DNA from: an uncultured Mollicutes bacterium
GTDB lineage: Bacteria > Bacillota_I > Bacilli_A > Acholeplasmatales > Anaeroplasmataceae
NCBI GenBank assembly: GCA_945923475.1
Contig: CAMELE010000022.1
Coordinates: 1 to 34,353 of the forward strand
DNA length: 34,353 nt
Reading direction: 5' to 3'
Part shown: positions 8,209 through 17,201 of the stretch, piece by piece
Position numbering within the stretch: the first letter of the stretch is position 1
Layout of the letters: each line of letters opens with the position of its first letter
Position numbers and translations under genes: made by a program
The notes under the pieces: generated by a model
Told to the model about the DNA's origin: nothing
Database searches by the model: none
What the model saw: the letters and a program-made list of their open reading frames with translations, nothing else

Positions 8209-9318
8209 TTATTTAAATAGATTTTTAAACTTTTGCCAAGCACTTTCCTTGGTTTTAAGTTCAGTCTTAGATAATTTTGTAAATAGCTCCTTTTGTTCTG
8301 CAGTTAAATTAGTAGGAGTTTGAACATTACAAATGACATATTGATCACCAATATTTCCAGTTTTAGGATCTCTTACACCTTTACCACGAAGACGTAATTT
8401 TACTCCTGACTGAGTTCCAGCAGGGATTTTAATCTTTACAGCTTCACCTACTGTTGGAACGGTTATTTCATCACCAAGTGCGGCTTGGGAGAATGTTAAT
8501 GGAATTGTTAAAATAATATCATTATGATCTCTAACAAATACTGAATGCTTTTCAACATGGAAGGTAATATATAAATCTCCAGCAGGAGCACCATTAGTAC
8601 CAGCTTCACCCTTACCTTCAACCCTTAGAGTCATTCCTTCATCAATACCTGCAGGTACTTTAATTTCAATATCCTTTGTAATACGATAACGGCCTTTACC
8701 ATTACATTTATCACATTTTCTTGTAATCTCTTGACCACGGCCACCACATTTTGGACAAACGCTTTGACTTCTAGCCATACCAAAGATTGTTCTTTGCTCT
8801 ACAAACACATACCCAGACCCATGACATCTTTCACAAGTTTTAATGTCATTTCTTGAATATGCTCCTGTACCAGCACATTGAGGGCATTCCTCTTCAACTG
8901 TTAAACGAATAATCTTTTTACATCCATTAATAGCTTCATCAAATGTGATTGTCATTTGCTTTTCTACATCTGCGCCACGATTATCTCTTGCGGCAGAGCT
9001 TTGACGACCACCACCAAAGAAACTAGAGAAAATATCTTCGAAGCCACCAAAACCAGCTCCACCGAAGCCACCAAATCCAGATCCACCAAAGCCCTGAGTA
9101 GGGTCTTCAAAGCCATATTGATCATATCTTGCCTTCTTTTGAGAATCTGATAATACATCATATGCTTCTTGTACTTCCTTAAACTTTTCTTCAGCATCAG
9201 GTTCTTTACAAACGTCAGGATGGTATTTTTTTGCTAAGCTGCGATATGCTCTTTTTATTTCATCCTCAGTAGCATTTTTACTTACACCAAGAACTTCATA
9301 ATAATCTCTTTTCGCCAT
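8209..9318 (-). CDS. dnaJ: Co-chaperone DnaJ (Hsp40)
   Basis: 369 residues, type I DnaJ. The J domain has HPD at residues 33-35, which stimulates DnaK ATPase. A Gly/Phe-rich linker (about 75-105) follows, then four zinc-binding repeats [24 protein letters not shown] and CDKCNGKG, then the client-binding C-terminal domains. Start ATG at 9318 behind GAGGTG. It is the fourth gene of the hrcA operon and delivers unfolded substrates to DnaK in the cytoplasm. Confidence 0.98.
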   Translation of the reverse strand: MAKRDYYEVLGVSKNATEDEIKRAYRSLAKKYHPDVCKEPDAEEKFKEVQEAYDVLSDSQKKARYDQYGFEDPTQGFGGSGFGGFGGAGFGGFEDIFSSFFGGGRQSSAARDNRGADVEKQMTITFDEAINGCKKIIRLTVEEECPQCAGTGAYSRNDIKTCERCHGSGYVFVEQRTIFGMARSQSVCPKCGGRGQEITRKCDKCNGKGRYRITKDIEIKVPAGIDEGMTLRVEGKGEAGTNGAPAGDLYITFHVEKHSVFVRDHNDIILTIPLTFSQAALGDEITVPTVGEAVKIKIPAGTQSGVKLRLRGKGVRDPKTGNIGDQYVICNVQTPTNLTAEQKELFTKLSKTELKTKESAWQKFKNLFK

Positions 9319-9344
9319 ATTGACACCTCACTTATATACACGAT

Positions 9345-9371
9345 AAGGGCCTTGATGAAATCTTGGCCCTT
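9345..9371 (-). other. Intercistronic hairpin between dnaK and dnaJ
   Basis: 7-bp stem AAGGGCC / GGCCCTT with a 13-base loop in the 62-base dnaK-dnaJ gap. No T run follows on the minus strand, so it is unlikely to terminate. It may protect the dnaK 3' end after mRNA cleavage, giving more DnaK than DnaJ. Confidence 0.4.
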
Positions 9372-9380
9372 TAATTTATA

Positions 9381-11201
9381 TTAGTTTACATCAGAATAAT
9401 CTGCGTCAACGACATTATCGTCCTTGCCATTACCTGAATCATTGCTTGAACCACCTTGATTTTGTTGTTCAGCATTTTGTTGATATACTCTTGTAGCTAA
9501 ATCCTGAGCTGCTTTTTCAAGAGCTCCCTTCTTAGACTTAATTGCTTCAACATCTTGAGCATCAACTGATTTTTGAAGATCATCGCATAATCCTTCAATA
9601 TTCTTCTTTTCCTCATCAGTAACACCCTTTAATTCATCAAGAGATTTCTTAACTTGGAAAATTAATGTGTTAGCTTCATTGATAGTATCAGCCTTCTCTT
9701 TAGCTTGCTTATCCTTTTCTGCATTTTCTTGAGCCTCACGAACCATTCTATTGATTTCATCTTCAGAAAGAGAACCACTATTTTGAATAGTAATATGTTG
9801 TTCCTTACCAGTACCAAGGTTCTTAGCAGATACATTTACGATACCATTTGAGTCAATATCAAACTTAACCTCAATTTGAGGTACTCCTCTTGGAGCAGCA
9901 GGAATTCCATCTAATTGGAAGCGACCTAAAGTTTTATTATCTGCAGCCATTGGACGCTCACCTTGTAATACATGGATATCTACAGCTGGTTGATTATCTG
10001 CAGCTGTTGAGAATACTTGACTCTTTGAAGTAGGGATTGTAGTATTACGATCAATTAGCTTTGTAAATACACCACCAAGTGTTTCAATACCTAATGAAAG
10101 TGGTGTAACATCTAGTAATAATACATCCTTAACTGTACCAGTTAATACACCAGCTTGAATTGCAGCACCTAAAGCGACTGCTTCATCAGGGTTAACTGAT
10201 TTATTAGGCTCCTTACCTAATTCACGACGAACTAATTCTTGTACTGCAGGAATACGAGTTGAACCACCAACAAGTAATACCTGGTCAATATCCTTTGCAG
10301 TTAACTTAGCATCAGATAATGCACGCTTTACTGGAACTAAGCAACGATCAACTAAATCCTTAGTTAAAGTATCAAACATTTGACGAGTTAATGTCTTTTG
10401 TAAGTGTAAAGGACCAGCAGCACCCATTGAAATAAATGGAAGATTAATTGTTGTAGATGTTGAAGAAGAAAGATCCTTCTTTGCTTGTTCAGATGCATCC
10501 TTTAAACGTTGTAAAGCCATCTTATCAGCCATTAAATCAACGCCATTTTCCTTCTTAAATTCATCAGCTAACCATTTCATAATTGCATTATCAAAGTCAT
10601 CTCCACCAAGATGAGTATCTCCTGATGTAGATAATACTTCAAATGTACCATCTGCAAGATCTAGAATAGAAACATCGAATGTTCCACCACCAAGGTCAAA
10701 TACAAGGACCTTTTGTTCTTTATCAGTCTTATCAATACCATATGCTAAAGATGATGCAGTAGGCTCGTTAATAATACGAATTACCTCAAGACCAGCAATA
10801 CGTCCAGCATCCTTTGTAGCTTGACGCTGTGCGTCATTAAAATAAGCAGGAACTGTAATAACAGCCTTTTCTACCTTTTCACCTAAATAAGCCTCTGCAC
10901 TGGCCTTTAAATTTTGAAGAATCATTGCAGAAATTTCTTGTGGTGTATATTTTTTTCCTTCAATATCAACTGTATAATTTGCTTCACCCATGTGACGCTT
11001 AATTGAATATACAGTATTTGGGTTAGTAACCATTTGACGTTTTGCAGGGTCACCAACGATAATTTCACCATTCTTAAATGCTACTACAGATGGAGTTGTA
11101 CGTCCACCCTCTGCATTAGGAATAACCTTAGCTTGGTCTCCTTCCATAACGCATACACAACTATTTGTTGTACCTAAATCAATACCAATAACTTTTGCCA
11201 T
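9381..11201 (-). CDS. dnaK: Molecular chaperone DnaK (Hsp70)
   Basis: 606 residues, full length. Signature segments are [11 protein letters not shown] at the N-terminus, [16 protein letters not shown] (about 165-180) and [17 protein letters not shown] (about 305-320) in the ATPase domain, then the substrate-binding domain and a helical lid. The Gln/Asn-rich C-terminal tail ends in [13 protein letters not shown], a version of the acidic tail motif. It folds nascent and stress-damaged proteins in ATP cycles with DnaJ and GrpE. Start ATG at 11201 behind AAAGGAG, 23 bases after grpE. Confidence 0.99.
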   Translation of the reverse strand: MAKVIGIDLGTTNSCVCVMEGDQAKVIPNAEGGRTTPSVVAFKNGEIIVGDPAKRQMVTNPNTVYSIKRHMGEANYTVDIEGKKYTPQEISAMILQNLKASAEAYLGEKVEKAVITVPAYFNDAQRQATKDAGRIAGLEVIRIINEPTASSLAYGIDKTDKEQKVLVFDLGGGTFDVSILDLADGTFEVLSTSGDTHLGGDDFDNAIMKWLADEFKKENGVDLMADKMALQRLKDASEQAKKDLSSSTSTTINLPFISMGAAGPLHLQKTLTRQMFDTLTKDLVDRCLVPVKRALSDAKLTAKDIDQVLLVGGSTRIPAVQELVRRELGKEPNKSVNPDEAVALGAAIQAGVLTGTVKDVLLLDVTPLSLGIETLGGVFTKLIDRNTTIPTSKSQVFSTAADNQPAVDIHVLQGERPMAADNKTLGRFQLDGIPAAPRGVPQIEVKFDIDSNGIVNVSAKNLGTGKEQHITIQNSGSLSEDEINRMVREAQENAEKDKQAKEKADTINEANTLIFQVKKSLDELKGVTDEEKKNIEGLCDDLQKSVDAQDVEAIKSKKGALEKAAQDLATRVYQQNAEQQNQGGSSNDSGNGKDDNVVDADYSDVN

Positions 11202-11224
11202 AATATCATTTCTCCTTTAATAAG

Positions 11225-11833
11225 TTATTCTGAAACTTTAACCATTGCTGGTTTAATAATTCTATCTTTATATTTGTATCCAGATTGTAAAACCTCAATA
11301 ACTTGACCTGGCTCTACTCCTTCAACATGCTCCTTAGAAATTGCCTGATGAACATTGGCATCAAAAGCTAAATCCTTTGCGGCAATTTCCTCAAGCCCAT
11401 CCTTTTTAAGTATTTCTTCAATTTGATTAGATATCATTTGAAATCCAATCAAGAAGTTCTTCATTTGAACATCATCAGTTTGCATTGAACAGGCCTTTTT
11501 TAACATATCACAAGGCCCTACTAAATCAGAAACCAAATTTAATGATGCATATTTGCGATCAATTATAGCATTTTCCTCAACTCGCTTACGAACATTAGCT
11601 AAATCAGCTTTAGCTAATAAATATGCTTCTCTATCCTTTTTAGTTTCTTCCTTTAGTTTTTTAATTTCGGCTTCTAGCTCTTCTATTTTAATCTCATGTT
11701 TTGATTTCTTATTTTTCTTCTTTTCACTACCTACGTTAGCCTCAGCTGCGCCATCAGTAGTTTCGAAATCTTGAGTTTTATTAACAGAAGTGCTATTTTC
11801 TTTTATATCTTCTTTAACGTTATTTTCACTCAC
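11225..11833 (-). CDS. grpE: Nucleotide exchange factor GrpE
   Basis: 202 residues. A long acidic and Lys-rich disordered N-terminus leads to a coiled coil (about 45-95), then the GrpE beta-wing domain with the family motif VHQAISKEHVEGVEPGQVIE and GYKYKDRIIKPAMVKVS at the end. It releases ADP from DnaK. The best start is a GTG at 11831-11833, with AGGAAG eight bases upstream; no better ATG exists. The gene begins 11 bases after the hrcA stop, so the two are probably coupled. Confidence 0.96.
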   Translation of the reverse strand: MSENNVKEDIKENSTSVNKTQDFETTDGAAEANVGSEKKKNKKSKHEIKIEELEAEIKKLKEETKKDREAYLLAKADLANVRKRVEENAIIDRKYASLNLVSDLVGPCDMLKKACSMQTDDVQMKNFLIGFQMISNQIEEILKKDGLEEIAAKDLAFDANVHQAISKEHVEGVEPGQVIEVLQSGYKYKDRIIKPAMVKVSE

Positions 11834-11844
11834 TATATCGCTTC

Positions 11845-12861
11845 CTATCTATTATAAAGTTTTCTCATTGATGTTGCTACATATTCAAGAAGTGGGATTA
11901 CTTTACTATATTGCATTCTCATAGGACCTAAACACGCGATAGTTCCATATGCATTATCATCAATATAGTACGGAATCGAAATTGTTGAACACTTTTTCAT
12001 ATTACTAACTAAGTTTTCCTCACCAATATTAACAGTCAATCCAGAACCACAATCCTTTAATACATCAATAACCGAGTTCTGGTCAATCAATTCAAGAATA
12101 TGATTCATACTTTCATGATCATGAAATTCTGGTTGATTAAATATATTGGTTAATCCAGCCTGATAAAATTCACCAGTTTGAAATCTTGAGAATCCCTTAA
12201 TTAAAAATGATAGAACATCATCTCTAAAATCAACAATCTTTCTAATACGAGGCTTCATTGCTTCCTTTGATAATATCTCATTAATCTCGAAAACCGAATG
12301 ATCATAAATCGCATTATCAAACATATCAATTAGCTTTAGTAAATCATCCATATTAAAGCCGTGAGGAATTGTAATCCTTTGAGACTGAACAGCCCCTGCA
12401 TTAGTTACAATCATTAATACAGCATCCTTATTAGAAAGAGGGACGATTTCCATTTTTTTAACCTTAGAATAATTCTCACTAGAACCAAGCATTACACACA
12501 TATAGCCTGTTAGTTTTGAAATAAATTCGACTGCTCTTTTACAGGTTTCTTCTCTTGTGTAATATTTATTATCAAATAATTCATCAATTAATGGATATAT
12601 TGTAGCAATTTCATCATCTCTAGTTACAAGATTATCTACATAATACCTGTAGCCCTTTTGGGATGGTACTCTTCCTGAAGATGTATGAGTCTTTTCAAGA
12701 TAACCATTTTCTTCTAAATCTTGCATATCGTATCTAATAGTTGCGGATGAAAAATCCAAATATGGTTTTTCAGTCAACACCTTTGAGCCAACGGGTTCAT
12801 TAGATTCAACGTATTCTTCTACGATTGCTTTAAGAATTAGCTTTTGTCTGTTTGATAACAT
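11845..12861 (-). CDS. hrcA: Heat-inducible transcription repressor HrcA
   Basis: 338 residues, normal length. The N-terminal winged helix contains LTEKPYLDFSSATIRYDMQDLEENGYLEKTHTSSGRVPS-type family sequence, here recognised by the segments SSATIRYDMQDLEENGYLEK and SGRVPSQKGYRYYVD. A GAF-like effector domain and the family C-terminus follow. HrcA binds CIRCE operators as a dimer and is kept active by GroEL. It is the first gene of the operon and should repress its own transcript through the two CIRCE-like sites upstream. Start ATG at 12861 behind GAGGTG. Confidence 0.97.
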   Translation of the reverse strand: MLSNRQKLILKAIVEEYVESNEPVGSKVLTEKPYLDFSSATIRYDMQDLEENGYLEKTHTSSGRVPSQKGYRYYVDNLVTRDDEIATIYPLIDELFDNKYYTREETCKRAVEFISKLTGYMCVMLGSSENYSKVKKMEIVPLSNKDAVLMIVTNAGAVQSQRITIPHGFNMDDLLKLIDMFDNAIYDHSVFEINEILSKEAMKPRIRKIVDFRDDVLSFLIKGFSRFQTGEFYQAGLTNIFNQPEFHDHESMNHILELIDQNSVIDVLKDCGSGLTVNIGEENLVSNMKKCSTISIPYYIDDNAYGTIACLGPMRMQYSKVIPLLEYVATSMRKLYNR

Positions 12862-12874
12862 CCAATCACCTCAT

Positions 12875-12901
12875 TTAGCACACTTATTCCCTAAGTGCAA
12901 A
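12875..12901. promoter_or_regulatory. CIRCE-like HrcA operator, promoter-distal copy
   Basis: TTAGCACAC, nine bases, AAGTGCAAA. Against the consensus TTAGCACTC-N9-GAGTGCTAA it matches 8 of 9 and 7 of 9 positions. It lies between the -10 box and the hrcA start, over the expected transcription start. Confidence 0.8.
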
Positions 12902-12904
12902 TAA

Positions 12905-12933
12905 ATTATACAACTTATAATTTGCACTGTCAA
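12905..12933 (-). promoter_or_regulatory. Consensus sigma-A promoter of the hrcA-grpE-dnaK-dnaJ operon
   Basis: On the minus strand TTGACA (12928-12933) and TATAAT (12905-12910) are both perfect, with a 17-base spacer. Transcription should start near 12898. Both flanks carry CIRCE-like operators. Confidence 0.92.
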
Positions 12934-12947
12934 CACTTTTGTGCCAA
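12921..12947. promoter_or_regulatory. CIRCE-like HrcA operator, overlapping the -35 box
   Basis: TTTGCACTG, nine bases, TTGTGCCAA. It matches the CIRCE consensus at 7 of 9 and 6 of 9 positions with exact N9 spacing. It is more degenerate than the other copy, starts 46 bp from it and overlaps the -35 hexamer. Confidence 0.65.
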
Positions 12948-12995
12948 AATATATTTATTCTCATATATAAGATATGAAAATTATTTGAATTTATG

Positions 12996-13027
12996 TAAAA
13001 AAATAAAAAGCTGGACCATAATCCAGC
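12996..13027 (-). terminator. Intrinsic terminator of the TVP38/DUF1540 gene
   Basis: 6-bp stem GCTGGA / TCCAGC (13010-13015 with 13022-13027) followed on the minus strand by a long T-rich tract. It separates this gene from the hrcA operon. Confidence 0.8.
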
Positions 13028-13033
13028 AATAAT

Positions 13034-14086
13034 TTATTTAAGTTCAAACGAGTCACATTGGGTTTCACTACGATATTTAGCATTTTTTGAACCAATACTA
13101 ATTTTTTTTGCCTTGCAATAATTATCCTTATTATATATACAATAATTTGCTGAGCACCCTATTTTAACTCCAGCTTCATCATTAAACATTTCCTCAGCCA
13201 TTTCTTCTTTGAACATATTTTCATCGATAGGATTCCTAAATGATTGGCAAAAGGTCCCAAGTTTTGACCTAGAAAACAAGCCTTCAACCTTTATGTGCTT
13301 TTTATGACAATGACAATTCTCATTAAATCCACAATTAGTAGCTAAGCATTTAATTTCTGACATTTTATCATTCCTTTCAGCTATATTGTTTGAAGTTTTT
13401 TTATTTTTATACTTAGATGAAATTAAATGTGCTATTTTCTTATTGTATAAAATTCCAAATAGCGAAATAATTAATTCTACAATAAATACAAAAACTGCTA
13501 ACCTATAATTTCCTTTTATTACGGAAGCTCCAATCAATGTAGACGATAAAATAGAAGGAATTCTTGCAACTGCATTTATTAACAAAAAATCAAATGTACT
13601 AATATCAGTCATCGCGATGAAATATACATATATGTCCTTTGGCAGGCCAGGGATCAAAGTCAAGAAAAAAATCATTGTCTTAAGTCTACTGCTTTCAGTC
13701 AAAATGTTTTTTAGCCATATAGGCTTAAGCTTTTCTATATTTATTTTTAGATTGAGTAGTCGAATTAAATATATTATTATAAAGCTTCCTAACGCAACAC
13801 CAAGTTCCACAATAACAAGTCCTAATACAGGACCAAATATAGCACCCGAAGCTATTTCAAACACCTCACCAGGAAGTAGTGCTATTATAACCTGCAATGC
13901 ATTTAATAATACGAGGATAGTATATCCCCAAAAACCCTTCATTTTTATATATTCAATAAATCTTACTCTTGTTTCATAATCCTTAAGCCTATATATATCA
14001 GGTATAAAATATACAAGAGCAATAATTAGAAAGGAAAAGAAAAAAATCGTTAAAAATAATCTATATTTTTTTATAATATCATCCAA
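13034..14086 (-). CDS. TVP38/TMEM64 (VTT-domain) membrane protein fused to two DUF1540 modules
   Basis: 350 residues. Residues ~1-215 form five or six membrane helices of the VTT/SNARE-associated (TVP38/TMEM64) family, with the re-entrant PGEVFEIASGAIFGPVLGLV segment and the LTLIPGLPKDIYVY motif. Members move lipids or ions across membranes; the substrate here is unknown. Residues ~243-350 hold two DUF1540 Cys modules: the first with CLATNCGFNENCHC and a later TFCQSF, the second with CSANYCIYNKDNYCKAKKI and QCDSF. They look metal-binding. An ATG at 13361-13363 (residue 242) has AAAGGA just upstream and would give a free 109-residue double-DUF1540 protein. The gene overlaps the upstream pseudouridine synthase by 16 bases. 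Confidence 0.85.
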   Translation of the reverse strand: MDDIIKKYRLFLTIFFFSFLIIALVYFIPDIYRLKDYETRVRFIEYIKMKGFWGYTILVLLNALQVIIALLPGEVFEIASGAIFGPVLGLVIVELGVALGSFIIIYLIRLLNLKINIEKLKPIWLKNILTESSRLKTMIFFLTLIPGLPKDIYVYFIAMTDISTFDFLLINAVARIPSILSSTLIGASVIKGNYRLAVFVFIVELIISLFGILYNKKIAHLISSKYKNKKTSNNIAERNDKMSEIKCLATNCGFNENCHCHKKHIKVEGLFSRSKLGTFCQSFRNPIDENMFKEEMAEEMFNDEAGVKIGCSANYCIYNKDNYCKAKKISIGSKNAKYRSETQCDSFELK

Positions 14087-14895
14087 ACTGGAGGCTCTAT
14101 ATTAAAGGTATAATCCTTGTTGTTTAAAGAAAAGCTTAAACTTTGGCATGATAGGTGAAGGCAATCTCCACCACTTCCATATAATACATCTCCAATTAGC
14201 GGATGCCCTATTGATGCCATATGAACTCTAATTTGATGAGTTCTTCCTGTTAATAATTTTATCTCAATTAATGTGCTTTTATCTTTCCTTTTTTTCACAT
14301 TTACTAGCGTTAATGACCTCTTCCCATCATCTGCTATTATTCTTTTAGTCGAATTTAAATCCTTCTTAATTGGTTTATCAATTATCAGTTCATTTTCTAA
14401 GATTATACCTTCAGTCTCTGCATAATATATTTTATGGATGTTATGATGGTTTTTATTCAAAAAAAGTGCAGTTTCTTTATTAAGTGCTATTAATACAAGC
14501 CCAGATGTATCCTTATCTAGTCTTGTAATGATATGAATCGTTTTTAATTTATTATTATTTAATAAATACGTGTACACCGCATTATATATGCTACAAATAG
14601 GTTCTTTTTTAGATGGAATAGTATTTAGACCTGATGGTTTGTTTATAATCATAAAATCATCATTTTCAAATACAATGTTCAAATCATAATTAAATAGTTT
14701 TTCTTCCTTATTAATTATACCTTCAAATTCAATTTTTATTTCATCACCATATGAAACAATTTCATTTAATCGAGAAATTTTTCCATTTATCATAAATCTT
14801 GCATTTTGTCTTTTTAAATATCTAACATATTTTTTAGAGTATTTTTCAAGTAAATATTCCTTCAATATACTAGTTTTTTCACATATAATATCCAT
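14071..14895 (-). CDS. RluA-family rRNA/tRNA pseudouridine synthase
   Basis: 274 residues. An S4-like N-terminal part (about 10-55) precedes the synthase core with RLDKDTSGLVLIA, where the Asp is the catalytic residue, and the family C-terminal motif GRTHQIRVHMASIGHPLIGD. It isomerises uridine to pseudouridine in rRNA or tRNA; which position cannot be told from the sequence. The residue before RLD is Thr instead of the usual His. The downstream TVP38/DUF1540 gene starts inside its last codons, so the two are co-transcribed. Confidence 0.92.
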   Translation of the reverse strand: MDIICEKTSILKEYLLEKYSKKYVRYLKRQNARFMINGKISRLNEIVSYGDEIKIEFEGIINKEEKLFNYDLNIVFENDDFMIINKPSGLNTIPSKKEPICSIYNAVYTYLLNNNKLKTIHIITRLDKDTSGLVLIALNKETALFLNKNHHNIHKIYYAETEGIILENELIIDKPIKKDLNSTKRIIADDGKRSLTLVNVKKRKDKSTLIEIKLLTGRTHQIRVHMASIGHPLIGDVLYGSGGDCLHLSCQSLSFSLNNKDYTFNIEPPVWMIL

Positions 14896-14954
14896 TAATT
14901 CACCTCGAAAATAAAAGAGCTAAATTATCTATTAGCTCCTTTATTATATCATTA

Positions 14955-15830
14955 TTACAATACTTTTGATAGAAATTCTTGAAGACGTTTGGTTTGAGGA
15001 TGGTTAAATATTTCATCAGGAGTACCCTCTTCTCCAATTACTCCCTCACTCATAAATACTACTTTATCTGAGATTTCCTTTGCAAATCCCATCTCATGTG
15101 TAACAATTACAATTGTCATTCCTGTATTTGCAAGCTCCTTTATTACATCAAGGACTTCTTTAACCATTTCAGGGTCAAGAGCTGATGTTGGTTCATCGAA
15201 TAGCATTACATCCGGATTCATCGCCATCGCACGAACAATTGCTAAACGTTGCTTCTGACCTCCAGAAAGTTTTGTAGGCTTAACATTAGCCTTATCAGCC
15301 AAGCCAACCTTTTCTAATAGCTCGTGAGCTATTCTTGTAGCTTCTTCCTTCGAATACTTCTTAGTCATTTCCGGAGCCAATACAATATTTTCTAAGCATG
15401 TCATATTAGGGAATACATTAAAATGCTGGAATACCATTCCCATTTTTTGACGATGAATATTTAAATTCTTATCTATTGTTTTCTTTTGAATTCGATCTGA
15501 TTTTATAGAGGCTGCAATTTTCTTCTTTAATTCTAAATACTGCACATCAGCCTTTAGTGTCTTAGCATCTTTGTCTTTTGTATATTCTTTAAGTAAAGCC
15601 TTTAATGGAGCAGTATCACTTTTGAAAAGAATATCTCCTTCAAATGAAATCTCACCACTGGTTGGAGTTTCAAGTAAGTTTAGGCATCGAAGCAATGTCG
15701 ATTTACCTGATCCTGATGCACCAATTATTGATATAACCTCGCCCTTATGAACTTCGTAGTCAATCCCTTTTAATACATCAAGATTGCCAAAGCTTTTACA
15801 AACATTTTTTATTGAAATTATGGTTTCCAT
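14955..15830 (-). CDS. Amino acid ABC transporter ATP-binding protein
   Basis: 291 residues, of the GlnQ/HisP type. Walker [10 protein letters not shown] (about 36-44), Q-loop [13 protein letters not shown], signature LSGGQKQR, Walker [15 protein letters not shown] and switch His (IVTHEMGFA) are all present. It is about 50 residues longer than GlnQ because of a Lys-rich insertion (about 70-125) between Walker A and the Q-loop. It energises polar amino acid import with the permease encoded just upstream; its ATG overlaps the permease stop by one base (TAATG). Confidence 0.94.
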   Translation of the reverse strand: METIISIKNVCKSFGNLDVLKGIDYEVHKGEVISIIGASGSGKSTLLRCLNLLETPTSGEISFEGDILFKSDTAPLKALLKEYTKDKDAKTLKADVQYLELKKKIAASIKSDRIQKKTIDKNLNIHRQKMGMVFQHFNVFPNMTCLENIVLAPEMTKKYSKEEATRIAHELLEKVGLADKANVKPTKLSGGQKQRLAIVRAMAMNPDVMLFDEPTSALDPEMVKEVLDVIKELANTGMTIVIVTHEMGFAKEISDKVVFMSEGVIGEEGTPDEIFNHPQTKRLQEFLSKVL

Positions 15831-17098
15831 TAGTTAGCCAACCTCTTTTCTAAATACATAATTAAGCGTGATAAGCTAAATGTTACTATAAAGTATATTA
15901 TTGCAATTATGATATATGGTGATAGAGAATCTCCTGTAATACTTGTGATTGTAACCTTAGCTGACATTAATTCTCCAATTGCACTATTAACTGAATATGC
16001 AAGTGACGTTTCCTTAATAATCATTACAAGCTCATTTCCTAAGGATGGTAAGGCATTTTTTAATCCTTGTGGAATAACTATTTTAGATAATACTTGCCAA
16101 TTTGATAAGCCTAGTGCTCTACCTGCCTCAGTTTGACCAACATCTACTGCCTGAATACCAGATCTAAATATTTCAGCTGTATAAGCTGAGCTATTTAAAA
16201 ATAGCGCCAAGATACAAGATATGACTTCGGTAGAGAAAAATGACCCAATGTGAATTCTTGTTGGACCAACAATGCAATATATTAATAGTAATAATAGTAA
16301 TGAAGGTATTCCTCGAATTAATTCAATATATGAGCTACAGATAATTGATAATGGCTTATTTTTAGAAATCTTACCTAAGCATAAAGATGCTCCAAGAACA
16401 AGTGATAAAGCAATAGATATTACAGCAAGTAGAATTGTAATACCTAATCCCTTTGCAAATAATGTCCAATAATCTCTAAATATTGAAAAAATATTTGAAT
16501 TGTATACTGGATAAACAATCATATCCTTTGTAACATTTGTTAAATCCTCGGAAAAATACTTAAAATCAAAACCTCTTCTATGAGGAACTATAACATTTGA
16601 TGTATCAGCCTCTTGTCCATCTGCAACTATTGAAAATCCAATTATACCTGCAAGTTCAGTTGAGGATGTTTCATAATATGTTACTAGATGGTCATTTTCA
16701 GTCATTGCCCCAATATAAACTGTCAAATCCTTAAGTACAGTTTTAACAAAATAAGATTTATCATATCCTTCTGTTACAGTATATGTTGCGCCATTAGAAT
16801 TAGCCCAAAAATATGTCATTTTCAAATCATCATTTGGTTCATAGTACATCTTTATTTTAGTACCTGCCACAACAGAGGTACCAGACTCATACTTTCCTTT
16901 ATAATCCGAACCATCAAATATACTGTAGTATACATTGCCGTAATTAGGGTTACTATTTATTAAATTAATTGTAACTTTAGAGTTATCTACTGCAGCATCA
17001 ACAGTTTTATCACTTTTTTTATTAAAATTATTAATAATAAAGAAGCACATTAAACCTATTATCAGTACAAATGATATTTTCCTAAACGCTTTTTTCAT
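15830..17098 (-). CDS. Amino acid ABC transporter permease with extracellular N-terminal domain
   Basis: 422 residues. Residues ~205-422 are a HisM/GlnP-type permease: five membrane helices, the [14 protein letters not shown] segment, and the EAA loop [20 protein letters not shown] that contacts the ATPase. Unlike ordinary ~220-residue permeases, it starts with a signal-anchor helix (about 8-25) and a ~170-residue, Tyr/Thr/Asp-rich, probably beta-stranded extracellular segment. This is not a fused substrate-binding protein, as no SBP motifs are seen and a separate one is encoded upstream. Start ATG at 17098 behind AAAGGATG. A strong intercistronic hairpin precedes it. Confidence 0.9.
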   Translation of the reverse strand: MKKAFRKISFVLIIGLMCFFIINNFNKKSDKTVDAAVDNSKVTINLINSNPNYGNVYYSIFDGSDYKGKYESGTSVVAGTKIKMYYEPNDDLKMTYFWANSNGATYTVTEGYDKSYFVKTVLKDLTVYIGAMTENDHLVTYYETSSTELAGIIGFSIVADGQEADTSNVIVPHRRGFDFKYFSEDLTNVTKDMIVYPVYNSNIFSIFRDYWTLFAKGLGITILLAVISIALSLVLGASLCLGKISKNKPLSIICSSYIELIRGIPSLLLLLLIYCIVGPTRIHIGSFFSTEVISCILALFLNSSAYTAEIFRSGIQAVDVGQTEAGRALGLSNWQVLSKIVIPQGLKNALPSLGNELVMIIKETSLAYSVNSAIGELMSAKVTITSITGDSLSPYIIIAIIYFIVTFSLSRLIMYLEKRLAN

Positions 17099-17116
17099 TC
17101 TATCATCCTTTCGTAA

Positions 17117-17150
17117 AAATATAGTTTTACGCCCTTGTAAAACTATATTT
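17117..17150 (-). terminator. Strong intercistronic stem-loop between binding protein and permease
   Basis: Perfect 14-bp inverted repeat AAATATAGTTTTAC / GTAAAACTATATTT with a 6-base loop, followed on the minus strand by TTTTTA, directly upstream of the permease ribosome binding site. It looks like a partial terminator or RNA-stabilising hairpin that keeps binding protein in excess over membrane components. Confidence 0.75.
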
Positions 17151-17201
17151 CATAATTATGCATATATGTATTATTAATTAGGAGGATTCTTCCTCTTCAT
17201 C

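Noticed and set aside
8956-9197. Short frames on both strands inside dnaJ
   Set aside because: They are shadows of the Gly/Phe-rich dnaJ linker, with no start signals.
16272-16963. Plus-strand frames opposite the permease gene
   Set aside because: They lie wholly within the permease gene in antisense and have no ribosome binding site or family resemblance.
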